From an uncultured Alphaproteobacteria bacterium (lineage in GTDB: Bacteria > Pseudomonadota > Alphaproteobacteria > HIMB59), in the NCBI GenBank assembly GCA_902610175.1, contig CACLUR010000002.1, positions 1 through 64,000 of the forward strand: a stretch of 64,000 nucleotides of DNA, written 5' to 3'. Under the pieces are notes generated by a model. It saw nothing but the letters and a program-made list of their open reading frames with translations, had not been told where the DNA came from and searched no databases. Shown piece by piece: positions 1 to 9,158 of the stretch (positions are counted from its first letter, which is position 1; each line of letters begins with the position of its first letter). The translations under genes were made by a program, and so were the position numbers.

Positions 1-579
1 GCATATTTTGACAAAAATAATTTAATTGCAAAAAATGGATCAGATTTAATTAATGATAAATTAAAGTTCATGTCAAAAAAAATAGAAAACTGTCTAATTC
101 TAGATGAAGATCTTTGCATAGAGGAGTCCAATTTCACTAATACAAAAATTATAAATATCAATGATATTAACGTAGTTGAAGGTAAGTTTGATGCTGCTAT
201 ATCAAATTTTTCTTTACAAATACCATTGTTTTTGAATAGCAATGATATTTTTAATAAAATCTTATCTAAATTAAACGATAACAGTTTATTTTGCTTCAAT
301 ACCATAACATCAAATTCAATGAGAACGCTTCAAAATATTTTTTTAGAAATTGATGAGAAGATTTTTGGAGGAGTTTATAGAAGATTTGGTCCATTTTTAG
401 AAACTACGAAATTGATAGAAGATAAGACTTTAAAATTAACTTTAGTAAAAGATAACAAGGAATTAGAGTATATATTATTTTCAAACCATAGTATTTCTAT
501 TTTACCTCAAGAAAAAATAAAAATTCATAAAGCTATTAAAGACGTATCAAATTATATTATTTATAAATTAAAAAATTAA
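1..579 (+). CDS. Partial BioC/NDUFAF5-like SAM-dependent methyltransferase (5' end outside window)
   Basis: The reading frame is open from base 1 through 579, so the first ATG at 70 is probably internal and the gene begins left of the window. The opening residues (YFDKNNLIAKNG) and the later IFGGVYRRFGPF segment resemble the C-terminal two thirds of the BioC/NDUFAF5-type class I methyltransferases that alphaproteobacteria carry beside a Nit-family hydrolase. The SAM-binding glycine motif is not clear in the visible part, so the substrate cannot be given. The stop codon directly abuts the start of the next gene, which suggests one operon. The family call rests on remote similarity and on neighbourhood. 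Confidence 0.6.
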   Translation, partial: AYFDKNNLIAKNGSDLINDKLKFMSKKIENCLILDEDLCIEESNFTNTKIININDINVVEGKFDAAISNFSLQIPLFLNSNDIFNKILSKLNDNSLFCFNTITSNSMRTLQNIFLEIDEKIFGGVYRRFGPFLETTKLIEDKTLKLTLVKDNKELEYILFSNHSISILPQEKIKIHKAIKDVSNYIIYKLKN

Positions 580-1368
580 ATGAAGGTTGCACTGATTCAA
601 ATTACAGTCGGTTCAAACTTTGATGAAAATTTTGAAAAATCAAAAAAATTTTTACAAGACAGTTTAAACACAAGCCCAGATTTCATTTTATTACCTGAGT
701 GCTTTCTCTTTTTATCAAGTAAATCAAAAATTTTGATTGAAATGAGTCATGACTCTGTAAAATATTTTAAAAATTTTTCAAAGATAAATAATGTATATTT
801 ACTTTTAGGGTCAATTCCTATAACCGAAAATAATAAATTATTTAATCGGTCAATTTTAATTAATCCTGATGGAGATATAATTTCAATTTATGACAAAATT
901 CATATGTTTGACATTACATTAAAAAACGGAGAGTCATACAAAGAAAGTGATTTTTACTCACCTGGAAGTGAATTAAAAATTACTAAAGTATTGGGTCACT
1001 CAGTTGGTCACACTATTTGTTATGATTTAAGGTATCCTAAATTGTACAGAGCTTTGGCAAAAAAAGGTTCACAAATTATTGTTGTCCCTTCAGCTTTTAC
1101 GCACACAACAGGTAAGGCTCATTGGCATTCTCTTATTAAAGCAAGGGCTATTGAGAATGGAGTTTTTATATTGGCACCTAATCAATGGGGCGTAAATAAT
1201 GAAAAAAGAGTAACTTATGGACATACTTTAATAGTAGACCCTTGGGGAGAGACATTAGCTGAAGCTAAAGATGGTGAAATGATTATTGCTGCTGATCTTA
1301 ATTTAAATAGAGTTAGAGAGTGTCAAAACGCAATACCTGTATTAGATAATGATAGAAATTTTGAATAA
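580..1368 (+). CDS. Carbon-nitrogen hydrolase (Nit1 / deaminated glutathione amidase-like)
   Basis: This 262-residue cytoplasmic protein belongs to the nitrilase superfamily. The Glu-Lys-Cys triad is visible: E40 in LLPECFL, K106 in YDKIHMFD and C147 in HTICYDLRYP. The YDLRYPKLYR context after the cysteine and the C-terminal GHTLIVDPWGE segment are typical of the Nit1/YbeM branch, which repairs deaminated glutathione. That exact substrate is inferred from family and context. The ATG directly follows the stop of the upstream methyltransferase, and a DUF1178 gene follows, an order common in alphaproteobacteria. Length is close to the family norm. Confidence 0.85.
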   Translation: MKVALIQITVGSNFDENFEKSKKFLQDSLNTSPDFILLPECFLFLSSKSKILIEMSHDSVKYFKNFSKINNVYLLLGSIPITENNKLFNRSILINPDGDIISIYDKIHMFDITLKNGESYKESDFYSPGSELKITKVLGHSVGHTICYDLRYPKLYRALAKKGSQIIVVPSAFTHTTGKAHWHSLIKARAIENGVFILAPNQWGVNNEKRVTYGHTLIVDPWGETLAEAKDGEMIIAADLNLNRVRECQNAIPVLDNDRNFE

Positions 1369-1407
1369 TATTATTGAAAATTATCATTGAATGACCAAAT
1401 ATTAATA

Positions 1408-1842
1408 ATGATTAAATTTGATTTAATTTGTGAAAATCAACACATATTTGAAGCTAGTTTTGATGACTCGAACTCATTTGAAAAACAAAAAAGGAAAAAA
1501 CAAATTGAATGCCCTTTTTGTAATTCATCAACAATATCAAAATCAGTTATGGCACCAAACATTTCTGGTAAATCAACAAGTTCAGCTAAAATAAATCGTG
1601 AAAAAAAGAAATTATTTTCAAATTATAATAAACAATTGAATAAAATTAAATCTGAAATAGAAAAAAATTTTACATATGTTGGAAAAAAATTTCCAGAAGA
1701 GGCAAGAAAAATTCATTATGGTGAAGCGAAAGATAAACCTATTTATGGAGAGGCAACTGAAAAAGAAAGTCAAGAATTAGTCGATGAGGGTATAGGTTTA
1801 GTGAGACTCCCTTTTAGTAAAAAAGAAAAAAATAAAAATTAG
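1408..1842 (+). CDS. DUF1178 family protein
   Basis: This small cytoplasmic protein of about 144 residues starts MIKFDLICENQHIFEASF, the hallmark N-terminus of DUF1178. The ATG at 1408 is preferred over an upstream TTG at 1387 because family members begin at this point. A CxxC-type motif (IECPFCNSS) after the N-terminal cysteine suggests a small metal-binding ribbon, and a lysine-rich stretch follows. The C-terminal PEEARKIHYGE and YGEAT segments are also family-typical. Function is unknown. The gene lies downstream of the Nit-like hydrolase and its end overlaps the end of convergent ubiG by 4 bp. Confidence 0.8.
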   Translation: MIKFDLICENQHIFEASFDDSNSFEKQKRKKQIECPFCNSSTISKSVMAPNISGKSTSSAKINREKKKLFSNYNKQLNKIKSEIEKNFTYVGKKFPEEARKIHYGEAKDKPIYGEATEKESQELVDEGIGLVRLPFSKKEKNKN

Positions 1843-2495
1843 TATTTCAAAGTGCCAAAGTAATTCACTAAATCAATTTTGCTTAATTTGAAAGATTTAA
1901 AAATTGGATTGTATTGTATACCCTCTATATCCATTAAATTTAAATTATATCTTTGACTAATTGATTGTAATTTAGAGGGAGATAAAAAAAGATTAAAATC
2001 ATGGGTTTTTTTAGGAAGTAGTTTTAAGAGATTCTCAGCAATATCAATTGCTAAATATTTTGATAATAAATTTTTATTAAGTGTAGATATAAATATATAT
2101 GCATCTTTATTGAGATTTTTACTTAAGTTTTCAAAAAGTTGATACTTATCTTTTTCTTCTAAATGTTCTAAGAATTCAAACAAAAAAATAACATCAAATT
2201 TTTTTTGACAATTTTTTAAAAATTTATTAGCTTCTATATTAATAAGTTTAAAATTTTTTTTGTTTTTTATCTTAAAATTATTCTCGATATCAATACCTGA
2301 ACACTTTGCACCTATACCACAATAATTATTAAGGAATTTTCCCGTTCCACATCCAAGATCTAGAACCCTTTTATTTTTAAAGAATTCATATATATCTTGA
2401 CCATTATGATCTCTTAATATTTTTGACATATACTGATGTCTTATAGCCATCATTTGCTCTAATGGTTCGTAATACTTGCTATTATAAGTGCCCAT
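1839..2495 (-). CDS. ubiG: Ubiquinone biosynthesis O-methyltransferase UbiG
   Basis: This class I SAM methyltransferase of 218 residues carries the SAM-binding glycine motif LDLGCGTG at residues 45-52. The second half is diagnostic for UbiG: FLEFLEH-type post-motif II, ISTLNKN, LLPKKTHDF, LSPSKL, and the terminal YNP..LSKIDLVNYFGT. UbiG performs the two O-methylations of the ubiquinone head group on the inner face of the cytoplasmic membrane, implying a ubiquinone-based respiratory chain. The protein is slightly shorter than typical (about 240-250) at the N-terminus. It is divergent from lysC, as often seen in alphaproteobacteria, and overlaps the DUF1178 gene end by 4 bp. Confidence 0.88.
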   Translation of the reverse strand: MGTYNSKYYEPLEQMMAIRHQYMSKILRDHNGQDIYEFFKNKRVLDLGCGTGKFLNNYCGIGAKCSGIDIENNFKIKNKKNFKLINIEANKFLKNCQKKFDVIFLFEFLEHLEEKDKYQLFENLSKNLNKDAYIFISTLNKNLLSKYLAIDIAENLLKLLPKKTHDFNLFLSPSKLQSISQRYNLNLMDIEGIQYNPIFKSFKLSKIDLVNYFGTLKY

Positions 2496-2499
2496 GTTC

Positions 2500-2527
2500 T
2501 TTACATCATAAAAGTTAAGAGTATATT
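2500..2527 (+). promoter_or_regulatory. Predicted sigma70-type promoter of lysC
   Basis: TTTACA at 2500-2505 and TATATT at 2522-2527 are separated by 16 bp. The lysC ATG at 2538 lies only 10 bases past the -10 box, so the predicted transcript would have almost no leader. No Shine-Dalgarno-like sequence lies between them. This is prediction from consensus only. Confidence 0.5.
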
Positions 2528-2537
2528 ACCGTAATTC

Positions 2538-3752
2538 ATGAAAATTAAAGTTTTAAAATTTGGTGGCACATCTGTTGGAAGCATTGAAGCTATAAAAAGA
2601 TCAGCAAACATTATCCATGATTGGTCAAAAAAATCTAAAGTTATAGCTGTGTTATCTGCTATGTCAGGTGAAACTGATCGTTTAATTAATTTAACAAATT
2701 CTTTTTCAAAAAATCCAAATCCAATTGATTTTGATAACGCCGTATCATCAGGAGAAAATGTATCTTGTGCGTTAATGTCTATATGCCTTAATTATCAAAA
2801 AATTAAAGCTAAATCACTACTTAGTTGGCAAATACCTATTATGACTTCATTAGAGCACATGAAGTCGAGGATATTGTCTATTAACAAAAAATTTTTATTT
2901 GATGAATTAGAAAATTTTGATGTTCTAGTAATTCCAGGTTTCCAAGGTATTAATAATAGGGGTGAAATAACTACTTTAGGTAGGGGTGGTTCAGATACTA
3001 GTGCAGTTGCTGTAGCAGCAGCAATGGAGGCAGAATGTATAATTTATACTGATGTCGAGGGTGTATTTACAGCCGATCCAAACATAGTACCTAAAGCAAA
3101 AAAAATTAATAAAATTTCATATGAAGAAATGCTTGAATTAGCTTCCCAAGGAGCTAAGGTTCTTCAAACTCGTTCTGTTGAGTTAGCTATGAGAAAAAAT
3201 ACTAAATTAAGTGTAAGATCTTCCTTAAAACCCAAAAAAATTGGCACTATGATTACTGATGAGAAAAGTGTTTTAGAAAATAATACTGTCAGTGGAATAG
3301 CCTATTCTAAAGATGAAGCAAAAATTACACTTTCAAGAGTACAAGATAAACCTGGTGTTTCTTCAAAAATCTTCGGCCCGTTGGCTAAAGGAAATATAAA
3401 TGTAGATATGATACTTCAAAATATTTCACAAGATGGAAAGTTTGCTAATTTATCATTCACCTTACCAAGGCTAGATTTAGAAAAAGCATTAAAAATATTA
3501 AAAAAAGAGAAATCTAAAATCGGATATAAAAAAATTATTTCATCTAATAATATTTCAAAAATTTCAGTAGTTGGAGTAGGAATGAGATCTCATGCTGGAG
3601 TTGCTCAGACATTATTTGATACTTTAGGAAAAAATAAAATAAATATTCAAGTTATTACAACTTCAGAAATAAAAATTAGTATACTGATTAATGAGGAACA
3701 CACAGATTTAGCTGTAAAAAAATTACACCAAGCATTCAAATTACACAAATAA
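2538..3752 (+). CDS. lysC: Aspartate kinase
   Basis: LysC phosphorylates aspartate, the first step toward lysine, threonine, methionine and diaminopimelate. The 404-residue protein starts with the kinase signature KFGGTS at residues 7-12. GRGGSDTSA in the middle of the catalytic domain and TDVEGVFTADP complete the amino-acid kinase fold. Two C-terminal ACT domains follow, the usual site of feedback inhibition by lysine/threonine. Length matches single-function alphaproteobacterial enzymes; there is no fused homoserine dehydrogenase. A consensus-like promoter sits immediately upstream. The downstream RodZ-like gene begins 4 bp after the stop, suggesting cotranscription. Confidence 0.95.
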   Translation: MKIKVLKFGGTSVGSIEAIKRSANIIHDWSKKSKVIAVLSAMSGETDRLINLTNSFSKNPNPIDFDNAVSSGENVSCALMSICLNYQKIKAKSLLSWQIPIMTSLEHMKSRILSINKKFLFDELENFDVLVIPGFQGINNRGEITTLGRGGSDTSAVAVAAAMEAECIIYTDVEGVFTADPNIVPKAKKINKISYEEMLELASQGAKVLQTRSVELAMRKNTKLSVRSSLKPKKIGTMITDEKSVLENNTVSGIAYSKDEAKITLSRVQDKPGVSSKIFGPLAKGNINVDMILQNISQDGKFANLSFTLPRLDLEKALKILKKEKSKIGYKKIISSNNISKISVVGVGMRSHAGVAQTLFDTLGKNKINIQVITTSEIKISILINEEHTDLAVKKLHQAFKLHK

Positions 3753-3756
3753 TTTT

Positions 3757-4476
3757 TTGAATAAGTTAATTTCAATAAAAGAGGCAAGGATTAAGAAAGG
3801 ACTATCAATCAATGATTTATCCAAAGCTCTAAATTTAGATTTAGATATAATACGTTTATTAGATGATAATTTAAAGCTCCCTAAAAAATTTCGAGCTTAT
3901 CAATCAACTTATAAAAAATCTATATACAGATATTTGGGCTATGATATTAAATATAAAAGTTCAATTAGTGATGTCCCAATTGATCATACAAAAATATCGA
4001 TAATTTATTTTATATTACTACTTGTTTTCACAATTTTAACGTTGTTATCATTTAATATATATAACAAATTTAATAATAAAATTTTTACTAGAGCAATGGA
4101 AACAGATAAGATTTATATGGATGTAGTAAACATATCCTACCAATATGAACTAAATGAATTAAGCCATGATGATTTTATAAAAAATCTTATCTTTTTAAAC
4201 AGGGTTAATTACACACAAAACTTATCAATTTATGCTAAACCAAATAAGACTATTTTTTACAAAATTCAAAGTAATATTAGAAAAACTCAAAAATTTGGTG
4301 AAATTATAACATCTAAAGAACTTATTCTTGATTTAGACAATGATTTTTTAATTGATTTATCTAATATAAATAACATTGAAAAGATAATATACAGAGGTAT
4401 AGAAATTAGACTTAATAAGGAATTAAATTCCTATTTATTAAATTTTGATATTAATGATTTTGAGACTTTAATATGA
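3757..4476 (+). CDS. RodZ-like helix-turn-helix membrane protein
   Basis: The N-terminus (residues 1-65) is a Cro/RodZ-type helix-turn-helix: [19 protein letters not shown]. One hydrophobic membrane segment spans about residues 80-101 and about 135 residues follow outside the membrane. This is the RodZ layout, a protein that links MreB to the membrane during rod-shape maintenance. The C-terminal domain is divergent and I could not recognise a clear DUF4115 signature. The TTG start at 3757 is chosen because the helix-turn-helix needs all the residues after it. The stop overlaps the ispG start (ATGA). The position upstream of ispG is conserved in alphaproteobacteria. Confidence 0.65.
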   Translation: MNKLISIKEARIKKGLSINDLSKALNLDLDIIRLLDDNLKLPKKFRAYQSTYKKSIYRYLGYDIKYKSSISDVPIDHTKISIIYFILLLVFTILTLLSFNIYNKFNNKIFTRAMETDKIYMDVVNISYQYELNELSHDDFIKNLIFLNRVNYTQNLSIYAKPNKTIFYKIQSNIRKTQKFGEIITSKELILDLDNDFLIDLSNINNIEKIIYRGIEIRLNKELNSYLLNFDINDFETLI

Positions 4477-5567
4477 AATATTCTCATTCAATTAAGAGAA
4501 AAAAAACAAAAAAAATTCAAATTGGAAATATTTTTGTTGGTGGAGACTCTCCAATTACGGTTCAGACAATGACAAACACACTCACACATGATGTAGATGC
4601 AACACTTGAGCAAATATCTCTTATTGAACAAGAGGGATGCGATATAGTCAGAGTTTCAGTTCCTGACGAAGATTCATCAAAAGCGTTAAAAAAAATAATT
4701 CCTGAAATTAAGATTCCATTAGTGGCTGATATCCACTTTCATTATAAAAGAGCACTTGAGGCTGCAGAAAATGGAGCACATTGTCTAAGAATAAATCCAG
4801 GTAATATTGGATCTAGGGAAAAAGTTAAAGAGGTCGTTGAGGCTGCCAAGCAAAATAATATACCTATAAGAATAGGTGTAAATGCTGGCAGTTTAGAAAA
4901 ATCAATATTAGAAAAATTTAAAAGCCCAACCTCTGAGGCACTATTTGAAAGTGCTAAATTAAATATTAAACTTCTTGAAGATCTCAATTTTGATAATTTT
5001 AAAATAAGTGTGAAAGCATCAAATGTTTTTACAGCAGTAGAGTCATATAGAATGTTATCAAATTATTGTGATTATCCCCTTCATTTAGGAATAACTGAAG
5101 CAGGAAGTTATTTTAGTGGGTCAATAAAATCATCTATTGGTCTTGGATTACTTCTCTACGATGGTATTGGTGACACAGTAAGAGTCTCACTTTCAGATCA
5201 TCCAACTCAAGAGGTTAAGGTTGGGTTTGAGATGTTAAAATCATTAAATTTAAGAGATTATGGTGTAACAATAATTTCTTGTCCGTCTTGCGCAAGACAA
5301 CAATTTGATGTGATTGAGACTGTAAAAAATGTTGAGAAAAAGCTTTCTCACATAAAGAAACCCATAACAGTTTCAATTATCGGATGCGTTGTTAATGGAC
5401 CAGGAGAAGCTACAATGACTAACATTGGTATAACTGGGGGCGGAAATAACACACACATGGTTTATGTAGATGGGGAAAAAAGCCATCGAATCCAGGACGA
5501 AGATTTAGTTGAGTACTTAGTCAAAACTATAGAAAATAAAGTTGAACAGATTCATCACTTGAAATGA
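4473..5567 (+). CDS. ispG: 4-hydroxy-3-methylbut-2-en-1-yl diphosphate synthase (IspG/GcpE)
   Basis: IspG performs the penultimate step of the MEP isoprenoid pathway, reducing MEcPP to HMBPP with a [4Fe-4S] cluster. The cluster cysteines are present at C270 and C273 ([10 protein letters not shown]) and C305 ([10 protein letters not shown]), the same numbering as the E. coli enzyme. The N-terminal TIM barrel carries VQTMTNT and VADIHFH. At 364 residues it is full length. It overlaps the upstream RodZ-like gene and downstream hisS by 4 bp each, so translation is probably coupled. It works in the same pathway as dxs at 52-54 kb. Confidence 0.96.
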   Translation: MKYSHSIKRKKTKKIQIGNIFVGGDSPITVQTMTNTLTHDVDATLEQISLIEQEGCDIVRVSVPDEDSSKALKKIIPEIKIPLVADIHFHYKRALEAAENGAHCLRINPGNIGSREKVKEVVEAAKQNNIPIRIGVNAGSLEKSILEKFKSPTSEALFESAKLNIKLLEDLNFDNFKISVKASNVFTAVESYRMLSNYCDYPLHLGITEAGSYFSGSIKSSIGLGLLLYDGIGDTVRVSLSDHPTQEVKVGFEMLKSLNLRDYGVTIISCPSCARQQFDVIETVKNVEKKLSHIKKPITVSIIGCVVNGPGEATMTNIGITGGGNNTHMVYVDGEKSHRIQDEDLVEYLVKTIENKVEQIHHLK

Positions 5568-6811
5568 AAAGAAATATTAATTTAGTAAAAGGCACACATG
5601 ATATTTTTGGATCAGTTATGGAAAAGTTTGAAATTATTATCGAAAATTTTTATTCAGTATGTAAAAAATTTAATTTTCAATCCATCCAAACTCCAATTTT
5701 AGAACAACAAGATTTATTCTCTAGGGCCGTAGGCGAGCAAACCGACATTGTCTCTAAAGAGATGTATTCATTTTTAGATAAAGGAGATGCGTATATTTGT
5801 TTAAGACCTGAGGCCACAAGTAGCTTAGCTAGGTTTGCTGCTTCAAACTATCAATCTGGCTTACTTAAATTAATTACGCATGGCCCAATGTTTAGAAGAG
5901 AAAGACCACAAAAAGGCAGATATAGACAGTTTCATCAAATAAATATTGAGTCTATTGGTGAAAAAAGTCCTTATATAGATTTTGAATTAATTCTAATTGC
6001 AAAGTTATTATTTGATGACCTCGGAATTAAAGATAATAAATATAGGTTGTTAATTAATTCTCTAGGGTCAAAAGAGGATCAAATCAAATACGCTAATGTT
6101 TTAAAAAAATATTTAAGTGATTTTAAAAAACATTTATCTGAAATATCACTTTCTAGATTGGATAAAAATCCACTTAGAATTTTGGATAGCAAAGACCCAA
6201 AAGACTCTGAAATATTAGTGAATGCTCCAAAAATTAGCGAACATTTATCTGATGATAGTAAAAATTATTTCAATCAAGTTAAAAATCTTTTAATCGATAA
6301 TAAAATTAAATTTTTTGAAGAACCAAAATTAGTTAGAGGATTAGATTATTACTCTCACACGGCTTTTGAATTTCAAACAAATGAGGATAAAAGGCAAAAT
6401 GCAATATTAGCAGGAGGCAGGTATGACAAGTTAATTAGTATGATTTCTTCAAGAGATATACCAGGAGTCGGTTGGGCAGCTGGTGTTGAAAGATTAATAG
6501 ATTTGATTGTTATAAAAGATAAAAAATCAGTATCACACAAAAAAATATTATTTGCTGTTCAAAATGAGGCTTATTTAAATAATAATAGAATTTTAAAACA
6601 AATTTATAAGTTAAGATATAACCACGAAGTTAGAGTTAGTAAAAATATAAAAAAACTTTTTAGTTATGCAGATAAAAATAATTTTAGTTTTATTCTTCTA
6701 ATTGGTGAAGAAGAGATTAAAAATAATAAAATTCTTTTAAAAGATTTAAAAAACAAAAATCAAAAATCTTTTGAAATTTCCAAATTCGAGCTTAAAAATG
6801 AAATTAGATAA
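5564..6811 (+). CDS. hisS: Histidyl-tRNA synthetase
   Basis: This class II aminoacyl-tRNA synthetase charges tRNA-His. Visible signatures are the N-terminal KGTHDIFG, motif 2 ([17 protein letters not shown]), the HisA box [15 protein letters not shown] and AGGRYDKL, and motif 3 around [11 protein letters not shown]. The 415-residue length is normal. The C-terminal anticodon-binding domain is lysine/asparagine-rich, consistent with A+T-biased composition. The gene starts inside the ispG stop (ATGA) and overlaps prfA by 14 bp at its end. Confidence 0.96.
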   Translation: MKRNINLVKGTHDIFGSVMEKFEIIIENFYSVCKKFNFQSIQTPILEQQDLFSRAVGEQTDIVSKEMYSFLDKGDAYICLRPEATSSLARFAASNYQSGLLKLITHGPMFRRERPQKGRYRQFHQINIESIGEKSPYIDFELILIAKLLFDDLGIKDNKYRLLINSLGSKEDQIKYANVLKKYLSDFKKHLSEISLSRLDKNPLRILDSKDPKDSEILVNAPKISEHLSDDSKNYFNQVKNLLIDNKIKFFEEPKLVRGLDYYSHTAFEFQTNEDKRQNAILAGGRYDKLISMISSRDIPGVGWAAGVERLIDLIVIKDKKSVSHKKILFAVQNEAYLNNNRILKQIYKLRYNHEVRVSKNIKKLFSYADKNNFSFILLIGEEEIKNNKILLKDLKNKNQKSFEISKFELKNEIR

Positions 6812-7877
6812 ACAAATTATTGATTTAAAAAAAAAATTTGATCAATTGAATGAAAAACTTTTAAATTCTCAAAGCTTAAATAATGAAGAAATTATTCAAA
6901 TAAACAAAGATCTATCAAAATTAGAACCAATTATTGCTTTATCTGACAATATTAAAAATTTAGATAAAGAAATAAAAGACTATAAAGAGATACTTGAAAA
7001 TGAAAGCGATGAAGATCTGCGAAATCTAGCAAAACAAGAATTACCTTTGTATGAAAAAGATTTAGAAATTAAAAATAAAGAATTACTAATTGCTCTACTA
7101 CCTAAAGATGAAGCAGATGATAAAAATGTAATTTTAGAAATAAGGGCTGGTACTGGAGGGGATGAGGCTGCATTATTTGCTGGAGATCTATATAGGATGT
7201 ATGAGCGATATTCCTCATTAAAAAGCTGGAAGTTTCAGCCAATGGAGAAGAGCGAGACAGGATTAAAGGGAATAAAAGAAGCAATAATAGAAATTAAAGG
7301 AGATGGTGTATTTAAATTTTTAAAAAATGAGTCTGGTGTCCATAGAGTTCAACGTATACCAGAAACTGAATCTGGAGGCAGAATTCATACCTCGGCTGCT
7401 ACTGTTGCTGTTTTACCAGAAGCTGAAGACGTTGATTTAGAGATAAAAGATGCTGATTTAAGAATTGACGTTTACAGATCAGGAGGAGCAGGAGGCCAAT
7501 CTGTAAATACAACAGATAGTGCAGTTAGAATTACACATTTACCTACAAATATAGTAGTAACTCAACAAGACGAAAGATCTCAACATAAAAATAAAGCTAA
7601 AGCATTAAAAATTTTAAGATCCAGATTATATGAAGTTGAAAGAATTAAGAAACAAGAAGAGGTTTCATCCAATAGAAAAAATCAAGTTGGTTCTGGGGAT
7701 AGATCTGAAAGAATAAGAACATATAATTTTCCACAGGGTAGAGTATCAGATCATAGAATTAACCTAACGCTTTATAAATTAGACCAGTTTTTAACAGGCG
7801 AGGCTTTAGATGAAATGATATCAGCTTTGTCAGCAAGTGAACAAGCCGAAAAATTAAGCCAATTAAATGCTAAGTAA
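6798..7877 (+). CDS. prfA: Peptide chain release factor 1
   Basis: RF1 terminates translation at UAA and UAG. The protein is 359 residues when started at ATG 6798, which matches the family; an upstream in-frame TTG at 6771 lies deeper inside hisS and is less likely. The catalytic GGQ is at residues 232-234 in [10 protein letters not shown]. The stop-codon recognition tripeptide is P188-E189-T190 (RIPETES), which fits the RF1 PxT pattern, here PET instead of the common PAT or PVT. The next gene, prmC, encodes the methyltransferase that modifies the GGQ glutamine, and overlaps prfA by 11 bp. Confidence 0.96.
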   Translation: MKLDKQIIDLKKKFDQLNEKLLNSQSLNNEEIIQINKDLSKLEPIIALSDNIKNLDKEIKDYKEILENESDEDLRNLAKQELPLYEKDLEIKNKELLIALLPKDEADDKNVILEIRAGTGGDEAALFAGDLYRMYERYSSLKSWKFQPMEKSETGLKGIKEAIIEIKGDGVFKFLKNESGVHRVQRIPETESGGRIHTSAATVAVLPEAEDVDLEIKDADLRIDVYRSGGAGGQSVNTTDSAVRITHLPTNIVVTQQDERSQHKNKAKALKILRSRLYEVERIKKQEEVSSNRKNQVGSGDRSERIRTYNFPQGRVSDHRINLTLYKLDQFLTGEALDEMISALSASEQAEKLSQLNAK

Positions 7878-8730
7878 TAACTATTTAAGTAAATTAGATA
7901 TAAAAAAAATATTACTTAAAAATTTAAACTCAATTACTGGTTCTCAAGCCGAACAAGAGTCTCAAATAATGATTTCTTATTTATCTAAAAGTGAAAATAA
8001 TTTAGATATTAATAATAGTGAAATTGATAAAGAATTAATTAATAAGATCCTGAATGAAAGAGTTAAAGGAAAGCCACTAGCAAAAATAATCAATGAAAAA
8101 GGCTTTTGGAAAAAAGTTTTCTATACAGACGATTACACCTTAGATCCTAGAGCAGATTCTGAATTATTAGTTGAACAATTATTAATTGATTATAAAAAAA
8201 ATAATCAAAAACACTTGAAGTTGCTGGATTTGTGTTGTGGGACTGGTTGCCTCGGTATTTCAATTATAGATGAGCTAGATAATGCATTTTGTGATTTTAT
8301 TGATGTTTCTGAACATGCTCTTACTGCATGTAAAAAAAATATAATAAAATTTAAACAGCAACAAAAAACAAAAATATTCCACTCAAATTTATTTGAAAAT
8401 TATCCAATAAATAGACTAAGAAATATTGATTTTATTGTTTGTAACCCACCATATATACCAACTAGAAATTATTTAAATTTAAATAAAGAGACTTTGCATG
8501 ATCCAAGAATTTCACTTGATGGTGGAAAATTAGGCATGGATTATTATGTTAAAATTATTAATTTTTTAATTAGTTTAAAATTTAAAGGAGTTGTTTATTT
8601 TGAAATTGATCCAATTATCACTAAAAACATGTATAAATTTTTATTAGAAAAAGGTGTAAAAATAGTTTATAAAAAAACTGATTATCTTAACTTAGATAGG
8701 CTTATAAAGATAAAATTCCCTACTATTTAA
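7867..8730 (+). CDS. prmC: Release factor glutamine methyltransferase PrmC
   Basis: PrmC N5-methylates the glutamine of the GGQ motif in release factors. The N-terminal helical domain is followed by the SAM-binding motif [15 protein letters not shown] and the catalytic NPPY motif at residues 193-196 ([10 protein letters not shown]). The downstream [16 protein letters not shown] segment is also characteristic. At 287 residues it has the usual length. It starts 11 bp inside prfA, so the factor and its modifying enzyme are likely cotranslated. About 38 bp separate it from the DUF4167 gene; a short T-run is present there but no convincing terminator hairpin. Confidence 0.94.
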   Translation: MLSNNYLSKLDIKKILLKNLNSITGSQAEQESQIMISYLSKSENNLDINNSEIDKELINKILNERVKGKPLAKIINEKGFWKKVFYTDDYTLDPRADSELLVEQLLIDYKKNNQKHLKLLDLCCGTGCLGISIIDELDNAFCDFIDVSEHALTACKKNIIKFKQQQKTKIFHSNLFENYPINRLRNIDFIVCNPPYIPTRNYLNLNKETLHDPRISLDGGKLGMDYYVKIINFLISLKFKGVVYFEIDPIITKNMYKFLLEKGVKIVYKKTDYLNLDRLIKIKFPTI

Positions 8731-8768
8731 TTGATAGGCTTTTTTTAGAGATAATCGATATAAAATTA

Positions 8769-9158
8769 ATGAAAAATTTTGTAAAAAGAAAGCCCTACGG
8801 CGGTCAAAGAAAATTAAACTCATCTAGATCTGGTGTTGCTGACTCCCCATATTTGCAAGTTAATGGAAATTCCAACGGATTTAAAAGAAACGGTAAAAAT
8901 CCAAAAGATCAATATAATGATTATCTTAACAAAGCAAAAGATGCAAAAGGACAAGGTGATGATGTGTTAGAGCAGTTTTACCTTCAACACGCTGAACACT
9001 ATTTTAGACAAACAGACAATTCAAATAGAGGTTTTGTTGCTAGAAAAATTATTAGTAAAGACAAAACCGAAAATAATGACAACGATTTGAATAAAGATAA
9101 TAAGTCAGAACGTAACCCAACTTCTGATTTTGACGACTTAGCTAGTCAGTTAGCTTAA
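8769..9158 (+). CDS. DUF4167 domain protein
   Basis: This small, highly polar and basic protein of 129 residues carries the DUF4167 core, YNDYLNKAKDAKGQGDDVL followed by EQFYLQHAEHYFR, at about residues 55-88. The N-terminus is Arg/Asn/Gly-rich, as in other members. It has no signal peptide or membrane segment. The family lies next to prmC in many alphaproteobacteria, and its nucleic-acid-like charge suggests an RNA- or ribosome-linked role, but that is inference. The last 4 bp overlap the convergent M23 peptidase gene. Confidence 0.85.
   Translation: MKNFVKRKPYGGQRKLNSSRSGVADSPYLQVNGNSNGFKRNGKNPKDQYNDYLNKAKDAKGQGDDVLEQFYLQHAEHYFRQTDNSNRGFVARKIISKDKTENNDNDLNKDNKSERNPTSDFDDLASQLA

Noticed and set aside
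1387-1407. TTG start for DUF1178 at 1387
   Set aside because: The family begins at MIKFDLxCxxxHxFE, which matches ATG 1408.
2496-2537. Lysine riboswitch upstream of lysC
   Set aside because: The gap is only 42 bp and is filled by the promoter; far too short for an L-box.
7102-7284. Reverse-strand open frame inside prfA
   Set aside because: It is a shadow of prfA in another frame with no recognisable domain. The same applies to other short frames opposite dnaG, rpoD, aroC, fabI, moeA and TusA.
8731-8768. Rho-independent terminator after prmC
   Set aside because: A T-run is present but no stable G+C-containing stem precedes it.
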